Assembly (NCBI RefSeq): GCF_003597395.2
Contig: NC_133770.1
Coordinates: 4,249,622-4,313,621, forward strand
DNA length: 64,000 nucleotides
Source: Chelonoidis abingdonii
Taxonomy: Eukaryota > Chordata > Testudines > Testudinidae
Direction: 5' to 3'
In this document: in pieces, positions 1 through 9,720 of the stretch
Position numbering within the stretch: the first letter of the stretch is position 1
Layout: every line of letters begins with the position of its first letter
Program-made: the position numbers and the translations under genes
Notes under the pieces: generated by a model
What the model was told of the DNA's origin: nothing
The model's database searches: none
The model's input: the letters and a program-made list of their open reading frames with translations, nothing else

Positions 1-905
1 GAATGTTGGTCAAGATTCTGTCAAGATCTGTATAGAATTGTTCCTAATATCCTTGATAGAATCAAGCATTGGGGCATATGCACTGATGACAGCATAGACT
101 GGTTGTTGCTGAGCTCAAGACGAAGAGTCATAAGACATTCATTGATTCCTACAGGAAATTCTATAAACTGACTGACAAACTTATTCCTAATTGCAAAACC
201 GACACCATGAATGTGCCTGTCCTCCGCAGATTTTCCTTTCCAGAAAAAGATGTAGCCTCCATCCTCTTCTCTCAGTTGACCTTCATCTGGGCACTTTGTC
301 TCACTCAAGGCAGCGATGTCAGTGTTATATCTCACAGGTTTCCTGGCGACGTTAGCAGTTCTTCTTTCTGGTCGTACATTATCTTTGTTATCCATAAGTG
401 CGTGAACATTCCATGTAGCAAAAGTCACTGTCTTTTTGTAGCTTCGACCGCAGGCAAAGTGATCCCACTGGACATGGTAATCCAGCCAGGAGTGTATGTG
501 AGAGCCTAGGTTTAGGGCACCTTTTCTAGCCCTCTCCCCGTGCGGTGTGAGCAGAGGGAATCCTAAGGAGGACTGCTCAGTTGCGATAGTAGCTGCTGAA
601 TTGCACCCGTCTTAGTCTAGGCACCAGATGACTATCTATCTACTGCCGTCTACATGCAGATTTGTGGCTAGGGACTGCCAGATTCACCGGTCTTGTCCCT
701 GTCACCACTAGGTGGTCGCTACAGGGCTTGGAAGGTTGGAAAGATATTTCCTTCGGTAGAAGTCAGCGTGTGATTTCTTTTAACATGGTGAAGCTGGTGT
801 GCCTACAGCGACCACACGATCATGACAAGTTGGAGGTCTGGGGCCTAGTGGCAGGGAAGGTCTCTGAGATGACTGGAGATCTCTACTTCATCCGCTATCA
901 CAGCC
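1..905 (-). mobile_element. Non-LTR retrotransposon (LINE) 5' fragment with AP-endonuclease domain
   Basis: On the - strand, 428 down to 21 is open and reads as the N-terminal part of an apurinic-type endonuclease domain of a non-LTR retrotransposon. It begins TFATWNVHALMDN, has RPERR and DIAALSETK (the conserved Asn and Glu of the EEP fold), then GGYIFFWKGK and HGVGFAIRN. In intact elements this domain nicks target DNA before reverse transcription. The reading frame decays near position 21 and the element runs off the left edge, so the reverse transcriptase is not visible. The stretch 430-905 upstream of the ORF looks like the same element's 5' region, which is inferred from continuity only. 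The clade is not certain. It is a repeat fossil, not a host gene. Confidence 0.75.
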
Positions 906-1593
906 ACTGAGATCCAAGGACCCTCTTCTGCCTGATCCACCATTGATTACTTGGGGGATTGGACTCTGCTTTGTGTGGGACTTCCCTTCAGACCTGTTTG
1001 TCTTGGGAGACTTTACCAGGAACATGAAGCTCCTAACAACTTAGCTCTGAGGTTCATTGGAACACGCAAGCCCCTTCACCACAACAGGATGATGGTCCCC
1101 AAAGAGAGCCAATTGTGTACTAGGCACTGTGTAGACAGATATAGAGACAAAAATGGTTACTTTTTCAATCTCAGAGGAAGTGTGATTATACTCTCTTCCC
1201 TCACATATTGAAAATAACACAGTGGACTATAATGCCTGAAGTAGTAAGTATATAACTGGCACTAGTATGACCTGCCATTTTGAATAATTATGAGACTTTT
1301 CCTCAACATTTAGTCTGTCCCTAATATTGGTCCATAAATTTATATTCACTCAGATCACTTGTCCTATGTCCTAGTCCCCTGTGAGTTGAGACCCTCTGTC
1401 AAGTTTTCTTGTGGTGGTGGTTTCAGTTTTTTATATACTTGGGAGGTGCTTAGATGTTGTCCTGGGAAGGGGGAGTCGCATGTAACTAGATATAGTCCGT
1501 CTTGTGACCCTCTCACCTAATTGCTGGCCATTTAACAGTCTGTAAAGTTGTGTAACTTTGAGTTTCATTATCATTAGTAGGAAGGAAGAATTG
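906..1593. other. Non-coding stretch, nothing recognised
   Basis: AT-rich sequence between the LINE fragment and the solo LTR. No coding frame of interest, RNA gene or clear repeat end was recognised. Confidence 0.4.
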
Positions 1594-2064
1594 ACAAGTG
1601 TCATGGAGTGTGGAGGGAGTCAGGGCCCTGCACCCTCACTTCCTGTGATTCACTGTGACTCTCAGCCAGCCAGTAAAACAAAAGGTTTATTAGATGACAG
1701 GAACACAGTCCCAAGCAGGGCTTGTAGATACAACCAGGACCCCTCAGCCAGGTCCCTCTGGAGGGCAAGGAGTTTAGACCCCAGACTCAGGGTTCCCTGC
1801 ATCTTCCCAGCCAGCCCAAAACTGAAAAACCCCCTCCAGCCGACTCACTCTCCTCCCCCCCGGCTCCTTCTCTCCCTTTGTGCAGTTTCCCGGGCAAAGG
1901 TGTCACCTGGCCCCACTCCCCTTCCTGGCTCAGGTTACAGGCTCAAATATTGTCCCTCAAATAATGTCATCCCCTTATATCCCATCCCTAATGCAGACAG
2001 TCCCAGTAAAACTAGACAACATTCCCCAGTCAATCCATCCTGCTCCCTACTGTGTCACAACAAG
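1594..2064 (-). mobile_element. Solo LTR with 5-bp target-site duplication
   Basis: A 461-bp unit at 1599-2059 reads as an LTR on the - strand. It begins TGTGACACAG and ends CATGACA, so it has TG...CA ends. In LTR orientation it has a TATAAGG-like box in the middle and an AATAAA poly(A) signal (seen as TTTATT in the + sequence near 1686). It is flanked by the perfect direct repeat ACAAG at 1594-1598 and 2060-2064, as expected for a 5-bp target-site duplication. No internal retroviral sequence lies next to it, so it is a solo LTR left by LTR-LTR recombination. A 175-codon open frame on the + strand across it is incidental. Confidence 0.82.
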
Positions 2065-3643
2065 CGAGATACATCAGTGGTTTAGCCAGTCCTGTTCATA
2101 CCCTAGTTTGAAATTTCAAGTGCAAAACAGTGTGATTCAGTAAAGTATATTTGTTATTTATCTCTAAATATAGAAGTTTATCTTATCAGGCTTGTGAGCA
2201 TAAGGCTGAGTTTGGAAAATAGCATGTATTTTTCTACAGTGCTCATGATAGTTGGATTTCATAGTTGCTAATGGACATTGAGCCAAGTTCCCCCCACCCT
2301 CACCCCTCCAGTTCCTCCTGCTTTTTCTTGCTTGGGTGAAGTACAGAGCTTCAATAAATGAGCCTAAATGCACAGAATTCAGGCAGAGAGGTATACATTG
2401 GATGTTCTCAATACTTGATATTAAGTGAACATGTACGGGCTGATTAAGTTACATTTTCTGCCAGATAAAATACTTCGTGATTCTGTATTTGGGTCAAAGA
2501 GACTTAAATTTTCTTTAACCTTTTTTTTGGAAAGGAGAGGGGTGAGGATTGTACCTCTGCTTAAATTGAGATGTGTTATATTTGTAGATAAACTTTGTCT
2601 TAAGAGTCTTAGACAAAGAAAAGGTTTAAGTGGTGTTAATTTTTGCTGTTCTGGTGCAGCAGCTTTTTTGGGGGGATATACATTGTTTAAAACATCTACA
2701 TTTTGTTTCAAAGGCTGTTTGGTTGTATTTTAGATTAAGAAGGAGAGTAAGGATGATCATTCCCTTATTGCTTAATCTTGTATTTTCAAGGATTAGAGCC
2801 ATCAACAGAAAATCCATTTTGAGAATTATGGAGCTATTTCAGTCAAAGATGTTTCAGTTCAGTTTAGCTTGCTAAGTATCCCTTGCTGGGAAGCATACAG
2901 AGTTGTGTGCATAGCCTCATTCACAAGCATATTTGAATACGGCTATGCCTCCATTTTGAGGCACATTAATGATTCAAACATAATCAGCCAGTAGGTGCCA
3001 GGCAGATGAAATAAATCATTTGCATAAAACTGAAGTCAGTGACTCCCTGGAGATGAGTAGGAGGACAGGGATTTAAGTATTAATGAACTGCTATTCCCAA
3101 ATATTTTGATACACTTAGAGTTTTTATAAAGTTTTAAAGAAAAATATATTGGAAATAAGACCTCACCTTATCAAGACCTTTTTTCAAACATGCTGCATAT
3201 AATCATTCCTATCTTCCATCTCCACCCCAGTTTCCAAGCGTGTGCTCACTATTTTAATTCAGCCAGATGTCCCCAGAGGCTTAAGAATTGTAGTTGTAAA
3301 TACAATTCCCTGCTTTGAGACTTTTAAGATGCAGATATATTTTTCATGTGGTGTTCCTCTTGGCCTTAGAATGAACTTTGATAGTGTTTTTTCTTCAGTG
3401 CACCAGCTGGTGCACAATATTTAAACTACTTTATCTTCTAAACTACTTTTTAGATCTATAAAATGTATTACAGCAAAGCAGTGACACAATCTAGATACAT
3501 GTCTGTCAGTGTACTTCTATAACATGCCTATCATTAAAACTATGATTAGGAAAGAGAAGAGAATATAAACTGTAAAGCTATTCAAGCACAGTGTGTGTCC
3601 ATTGTAGCTTTTTCAAGGATGCTATCTTCCATGAGAGAATTGT
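2065..3643. other. AT-rich non-coding stretch, possibly regulatory
   Basis: No gene recognised. The part at 2890-3110 has an octamer ATTTGCAT (3018-3025) and several ATTA/TAAT homeodomain-like cores. It is less repeat-like than its surroundings, so it is a weak candidate for conserved non-coding DNA. Confidence 0.3.
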
Positions 3644-3886
3644 TCTCATCAAATGGATTGTAGTAGGGGCTTGGAAGTTTGGAGATCTGTATTCCACGCT
3701 GGAGGGTGGTGAAGCACTGGAATGGGTTACCTGGGGAGGTGGTGGAATCTCCTTCCTTAGAGGATTTTAAGGTCAGGCTTGACAAAGCCCTGGCTGGGAT
3801 GATTTAGTTGGGAATTGGTCCTGCTTTGAGCAGGGGATTGGACAGATGACCTCCTGAGGTCCCTTCCAACCCTGATATTCTGTGAC
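3644..3886 (+). mobile_element. CR1 LINE 3' end
   Basis: This is a 5'-truncated copy of a CR1 retrotransposon tail. It includes the characteristic terminal segment with GGATTGGACAGATGACCTCC (about 3834-3853), then GGTCCCTTCCAACCCTG and a final ATTCTGTGA. CR1 elements end in short ATTCTRTGA-type repeats rather than poly(A), as here. It is a short fossil copy with no coding capacity. It abuts a SINE-like fragment downstream. Confidence 0.88.
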
Positions 3887-4020
3887 TCACGGGTGTCCTA
3901 GGCCAAGTCACAACCTCTCTGTGCCTCCATTTCTGCACCTATTAAAAAACGGGGGCGGGGATAATGCTTACAAAGCTTTAATAACTTTATTGAGATCTGC
4001 TGATGTGATTAAGAATATTT
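3887..4020 (+). repeat. tRNA-derived SINE-like fragment
   Basis: The segment contains the CORE/MIR-type block in which 'caagtcac...cctctctgtgcctc' is followed by an 'aaaaacggggg...ataatgctta' segment. This is typical of amniote tRNA-derived SINEs. It is truncated and diverged. Confidence 0.6.
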
Positions 4021-4471
4021 CCATGTCATTCTTCCTTCAGGTCATGCTGGAAATGGAAAATTCCTTTTGCTCTCTCCCTTGTTTCCTGGATGCAAGATGC
4101 TCAGTTCCCTTTTGATTTTAGAAATACATTTGTGTGAGAGAGTGTTTCCTTAGTGTCCCTTCAAGTTGGGAGAAACTTGATTTGATCATTCAGTTCATGT
4201 CCTTGGTCACATTACCAGACTTCAAGAAGATATATAATTACTCATTTACAGTGCAGACATCTTTCTGCATTCAGTTCCCAATGTAGCTTTGAGATAGTAA
4301 TAAATATTTGAGACTTTAAACAGAGTAACACTTCCATAAACAGTAAATGATCTATTCAATCTTAGTTATGTGTCAGGTTATTCATTGTTTTAAATCAGTT
4401 CCTTTTTGGATAAAACTAGTCTTGAAAGCATTTGTAACTATTTAACTACCCCATCCTGTTGAGTGACCATC

Positions 4472-5887
4472 ATAGGCCTGGTCTACACTACGCGTTTAAA
4501 CCGAATTTAACAGCGTTAAACCAATTTAACCCTGCACCTGTCCGCACAACGAGGCCCTTTTATATCGATATTAAAGGGCTCTTTAAACCAATTTTCTGTA
4601 CTCTCCCAATGAGAGGAGTTAGCGCGAAAAATCGGTATTGCTATGGTCAGATTAGGGTGTTGTGGCGCCAAATCGATGGTATGGCCTACCGGGTTATCCG
4701 CACAGTGCACCAATTGTGACCGTTCTAAAGCAATCTGAACTCGGATGGCACTGGCCAGGTAGAACAGGAAAAGCCCTCCGAACTTTTGAATTTCATTCTT
4801 GTTTGGCCAAGCATGGAGCTCTGAAATCAGCCCCCCCTTCATGTCTAAAGAAAAGATTCTGTACTGCCTGGACTAATCATAGCAGCCGGGAGCTGGGCTT
4901 TCTCCCCCGCCACCCCTTTAATGTCCTGCCTGGACAATCATAGCAGCTGGAGCTCTTCCCTCCTATATTATCTCACTAAAAAACTCAGTGTTCCTTATTC
5001 CTGCATTCTAATTTACTCATCCACAAATGGGGTGACCCTGCCACGGATAGCCCAGGAGGGTGGGGAGGAGGGGGAAGCAATGGATGGGGTGTTGCAGGGG
5101 TATCCTAAAATGACATGCAGCTCATCATTTCTGCGGAATCTCTTGGCGCTTCTTGAACAGGAGGGCTGTGCTCTCTGATTCTCTAGTACACTTGCCCCAT
5201 ATTCTAGGCGGGACTGACTCTATTTTAGGCCAAACATAAGAAGGGAATGACCCAGGGAGTTATTATCCCATTTTTGTCCATGTGCCCCGGCCAACCTCAG
5301 CGAGACCAGCCAGAGCACTGATGACAGCAGCAGATGTACAGAACAACTGATAACCATCATCTCTTCGCCAGTTTACAGTGGCATGGCAGATGGTGTGCAA
5401 TAGGGATGGTAACCGTCTGTTACCTTGCAAAGGCAAATGAATGCTACTGTGTAGCACTGCAGTCCCGCGTCTGTCAGCAGCATCCAGTACACATACGGTG
5501 AAAGTGACAAAAGGCAAAATGGCTTCCATCTTGCCATGCTCATGTCATCTGCAGGCAATCCAGGGAAAAAGGACGCGAAATGATTGTCTGCCATTGCTTT
5601 TACGGAGGAAGTGACGATGTTTACCCAGAATCACCCGCGACACTATTTTTGCATTGGGATCTCAACCCAGAATTCCAATGGGCGGGGGAGACTGCGGGAA
5701 CTATGGGATAGCTACGGGATAGCTACCCACAGTGCAACACTCCGGAAATTGACGCTAGCCTCGGTACATGGATGCACACCGAATTAATGTGCTTAGTGTG
5801 GCCGCGTGCACTCGTCTTTATACAATCTGTTTTACAAAACCAGTTTATGTAAAATTGGAATAATCCCGTAGTGTAGACATACCCATA
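4472..5887. mobile_element. PIF/Harbinger-like DNA transposon, non-autonomous (1.41 kb)
   Basis: The element at 4475-5884 starts GGCCTGGTCTACACTACG and ends CGTAGTGTAGACATACCC, giving inverted termini that share GTCTACACTACG. It is flanked by a 3-bp direct repeat ATA (4472-4474 and 5885-5887). A smaller element at 35467 has similar ends and a TTA duplication, which fits the PIF/Harbinger superfamily. No transposase frame was recognised inside. Several subterminal AATTTAAC/TTTAAACC motifs repeat near the left end. It is probably mobilised in trans. The superfamily assignment is an inference from TIR and TSD. Confidence 0.7.
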
Positions 5888-6833
5888 GTTAGCACTTACA
5901 CAATGCCTTGTGTTTCCAGTACGCTATACAAACTCTGACTGCTTAATGCCCGCAGTAGTCCTGTTAAGTATGTATTATCTCATTTAGAGCGAACAATTTT
6001 AAGTTTAGAAACTGACACTTTGTCTCCATGTTCAGCACATGTGCCTGCAATGGTGTCTTTATTAGTGGAAAGCAGTATTGCTACTGGGTTATTCAGGGAA
6101 ATGGTGGTGGTGCCAACTCAAAAAATTCCCTGACTGAGTATAAAAATGGCCATACTAGATCAGACAAATGATCCACCTAGCCCATTATCCGGTTTTCTGA
6201 CAGTGGCTGGTACCAGATGGTTCTGAGGGAATGAACTGAACAGGGCAATTTATCAACTGATCTACCCCATCGTCCACTTTGACATCCTCATGTTGCCCTG
6301 CTGAGCAATTCAGTTACCCCTCTGCATGCTGAAAGCTCTTATTTAGGCTTCAGCCATAGCCAAGATTGTCAACCTTATATGGAATCAGCAGCCAGGTTCT
6401 TGCTACCATCATGGAATGGGGAGGTTATGTGCCTTGGATTGCTAGGCTCAGAATGAAGAGAGACATGTAGGGAGCAGCGAGATTAACTGCTGTATGCTTT
6501 TGGTTCTACCTTAAATGTTCATTCTTACCTGATAATGGAGGTCACACATGGTTTGGTACTGGAAGTCTAGCTGGATTAGAGAAATCTGATCTTTAGAGGA
6601 GGCCAGTTGAATATCAGTGGAAGGAAAGTGCCCTTTTTCACCAGGAGATTTCCAGTCATTAACTGACATCTTAAAATTTCTTTAACTGGTCATAGCCTAT
6701 GGTTCCATGGTCATATTGGCTGGTGCTCTAATTGCCCTTTATCCTAAAACTCAGCCCTAAAAATTTGCAGGATGGTGAGCTTGGGGAATTTCAAAATTTA
6801 TGAGTGCTTGATTTTTGCAACCTTGATGTTCTT
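5888..6833. repeat. SINE/CR1-like fossil fragments and unassigned sequence
   Basis: The part at 5890-6010 resembles a tRNA-SINE tail in antisense (ACAAACTCTGACT, then a TATTATCTCATTT block). The part at 6145-6280 is a diverged copy of a repeat also present at 39893-40140: both carry a GACAGTGGC core and GAGGGAATGAAC. No gene was recognised to 6833. Confidence 0.55.
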
Positions 6834-8107
6834 TTAACATAGTTTGTGAATGTGTGTGTACGCGTACACACAAATTTCATGGGTTTTTAAAATAGAAAAC
6901 TGTGTCTTCCCTCTCACTGGGGTCCACCCATGTAGGGGTCTCACTCCCATGCTTTGGGTTACTTCCCCTCTTTCTCCCAATGCATATTCCTCCATCAGCT
7001 TGACTGCTGGTGTTGCCAGACCCAGACTCGCATGTTCTCTGGGAGGCCCTGCGCAAACTGCTCCAGTATCACCTGGTCCATGATCTGCCCCACCATTTGG
7101 GTGTCGGGCCGCAATCATCGGGTGGCCCAGTCCATCAATTCCTGGGTGACGGCCCGAGCCGCACGCCCCTGTCCACCTGGCCAACTGAAATGTCTGTTGA
7201 TATTTCTCGGATGAAAGCCTCACCCGGTCTAAGACAGCCACCTTCATGGTGTCATACTCCCTGGCTTATGCATCAGTCAGGGCCATATATGGAGCCTGTG
7301 CCTCCCCACCTAAATATGAGGCTAGCAGTAGGGCCCAGGTTGCCCTGTCTCATCTGGTGCCTACGGCCACTCGCTCAAAGATGCAGAGGAAGGCATTGGG
7401 GTAGTCCTCAGGGCAAGGCCCTTTTTACAAAGGCCCAACCCTTTAGTGTGGGTGCCATCTCCCCCTCCCCCCCCCCCCCCAGGAACTCACCAGTTTCTGC
7501 AGGAGTTGTTGCTGCACCCTCTCCTGCTCCTTAATAAAGTTCTGTACAGTCCTCTGCTGCTCGGCCTACCAGGCGAGTAGAGCCTCTCTCTCCATCTGGT
7601 GAGATTGCTGGAAGACCTGCAGCATCTTCTGCATCTCCTCCTGCTGCTGAGTCTGCCACTGCAGGGTTCCCTCCATCCCGGGGTCACCAAACTATAGCTC
7701 TGGCACAAAAGGATCCTGGACAAGCCTCCACATGTCATGGGGTGCACAGCCAGCCTGGTTGCCCTCCCAAATAAGTCCAGGGAGACTTCAGCTCTGCGCA
7801 ACACTTGTGCCCTTTATTCTTTATGTGTTTTCCCACCACTGGTGTCAAACTATATACAATTCTTACAGGTTTCTTCCCTACCACAGGCTGAGTCAGTAAC
7901 CAGTTAGAGGGCTTCCACCTCCCTCCCTCTCTGACCCATCTCTCTCTGGCTGCCCCTGCTCCTTCTAGCTCCTTCCCAGCCTTTGTAGTTCTTGGCCTAT
8001 CAGACTGGCAGACATAAGGCTTTTCAACCAGCCCTAATCTATCCCCCTTGATTGGGGCTGGCATGGCAGGGGCCAATTAGGTGTGTTTGCAGCAGCACCC
8101 TGCCACA
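6834..8107 (-). mobile_element. Ty3/gypsy-type retrotransposon remnant: LTR plus partial gag
   Basis: Read on the - strand, an LTR begins at 8107 with TGTGGCAGGGTG. It has a TATATAG promoter-like motif and an AATAAA signal (the rc of the + sequence near 7811-7818), and runs to roughly 7690. A GGTGACCCCGGGATGG segment beyond it could be the primer-binding region. Next comes a degenerate gag. It opens with a glutamine-rich coiled coil (QWQTQQQEEMQKMLQVFQQ, then an in-frame stop after LLAW). It is followed by LPEDYPNAFLCIFERVAV and then MKVAVLDRVRLSSEKYQQTF, which resemble the SCAN-like capsid of gypsy elements. Stops and frameshifts show it is dead. No pol or 3' LTR is visible. The exact 3' end of the LTR is uncertain. 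Confidence 0.7.
7461..7481. repeat. Poly(C)/poly(G) tract
   Basis: A near-homopolymeric C run interrupted once by T. It lies inside the antisense gag remnant and is prone to length error in assembly. Confidence 0.85.
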
Positions 8108-9439
8108 CGCCCACATTGTTCGCCAGCAGTGTTGGTGTGATGTTCTCCTCTGGTGTTATCTGGACAAGTGATCTGCTAGGCCACTCCAGTCCTTGACTCT
8201 GGGAGCCAGCCTTACCCTGCTGTGCTGTGAGAACCCCCGCTCCTGGGTTGTTCATGCACAGCCTCTGGCATGTAAGCTGCTTGGACTGTGCAAGCGAATG
8301 ACACTAGCCAATATCTCTGGTCCCAGACACAACCTGAGGAACCTCCATCTTGCAGTGTCCAATTATGCCTGCTGGATGCTACAGGCTTATATGAGTTCAT
8401 CAATTTAACAAAGAAATTGATATGTACCAGGCTTGTTATCCCAAGGGGAACCTCTGACAAACTTCAAACCAAATCCACTGCTTCAGGTAGAATAAACAAA
8501 CAAATTTATTAACTGTAAAGATAGATTTTAAGTGATTATAAGTCAAAGCATAACAAGTCAAATTTAGTCAAATGAAATAAAAGCAAAATGCATTCTAAGC
8601 TGATCTTAACGCTTTCAGTGCCCTTACAAACTTAGGTGCTTCTCACCACAGGCTGGCTGGTTGCTCTTCAGCCAGGCTCTCCACTTTGATCAGTGCTTCA
8701 GTCTCTTGGTGTGGTGTCTGTAGACGGGCGTAGAGAGAGAGAGCATGGCAAATGTCTCTCCCTTTTATCATGTCCTTTCTTCCCTCTTGGCTTTATCCTT
8801 CTCTCCACCACCCCCCCACCCCCGCCCACACACACACACTTCAAAGTCAGGTGAGCCTTACCTCACCGCAGTTCCAAACTGACCAAAGTCTCCTTTCTCA
8901 ACCTCCCTCCAGACCTTGTGTCCCAATCTATTCCTGACCTCCTGCATTCAGATCTGGTGGTGGTTCTTCCACATTGCCTGAATAGCAGAAGAGAGGTCAC
9001 TGAGAGCACTGGAGAAACAGGCTCCCTGTTCAGTTCCAGTGCCCAACCCGGTCCTGGCTTGGAACTGCTGGGAGCAACCATTACAGGGAAAGACTGGCTT
9101 TGACTCTTAAGCTGTGGGCTGAAGAGCCTGCTCAGTGGGGATGGCACATGTGCAATCAGGTCAGCACTAGGAGCTGTGAGAGGTTTGAGCATGCTCATTG
9201 AGGACAGAATCTTCTGAAATTTTAGCTGCTAAAATCAAAGTTTCAACTGATCATGTGTGAACTGCGATTTTTTCCAAAGGCTTATAACTTGGCTAAATTT
9301 GGGCAGATGTGCACTGGGTTGGCAAAAGACTACTTCTGCCAAATTTCAAGTCCCTACCCCAAAGCACGTGGGCGCTAGAGGTTTTCAAAGGGTTGCCAGA
9401 ATTTTTTAACATGGGTAAAATGTATTTCTTTTTCAAGTA
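8108..9439. repeat. Probable older repeat material, family unresolved
   Basis: The part at 8110-8760 looks like a decayed LTR or other long repeat in antisense, with an A/T-rich block AATAAACAAACAAATTTATT near 8490-8510. A (CA)/(C) rich simple repeat follows at 8808-8840. The remainder to 9439 has no recognised gene. Confidence is low because no termini were identified. Confidence 0.35.
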
Positions 9440-9720
9440 GTGTCCCTATGGGTGCTCCAGTGTAGGTGCATTTGCATCCCTGTGCTGCTGATTGGAGAAC
9501 TTTGGTAGCAGTGTCTGTTTGGCCTGCACATGCACTGTCCCTGCCCTCCTGCTCTGCCACGAGGCTAACCAGTGCTGCGTGGGCGAACCCCCCTCAGTTC
9601 CTTCTCTACCACAAAGTCCTTGACCAGAACTGCGAAGTAGAGGGGAGGAGGGTGGGTCGTGGAGCACCCATCGGGGGACACATCTCGAAGAACCATCATT
9701 ACTGCACAAGGTAACTTCCC
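9440..9720. mobile_element. DIRS-type terminal fragment (solo end) with inverted arms
   Basis: The block starts GTGTCCCTATGGGTGCTCC (9440) and ends with its near-perfect inverted copy GGAGCACCCATCGGGGGACAC (9661-9681). The latter is followed by a CATCTCGAAGAACCATCATTA segment. The ACATCTCGAAGAAC motif is shared with the terminal repeats of the full DIRS element at 29.5-35.1 kb (for example 35022-35040). This suggests a terminal/internal-complementary-region remnant of a second, diverged DIRS family. No coding sequence remains. The family assignment is by resemblance only. Confidence 0.6.

Noticed and set aside
1558..2085. A 175-codon open frame on the + strand
   Set aside because: It lies across the solo LTR, which is in the opposite orientation and has its own poly(A) signal and target duplication. 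The protein resembles nothing.
2421..2733. Overlapping open frames on both strands at 2.4-2.7 kb
   Set aside because: Neither translation matches any family. AT-rich sequence with few stops by chance, and no splice sites of note.
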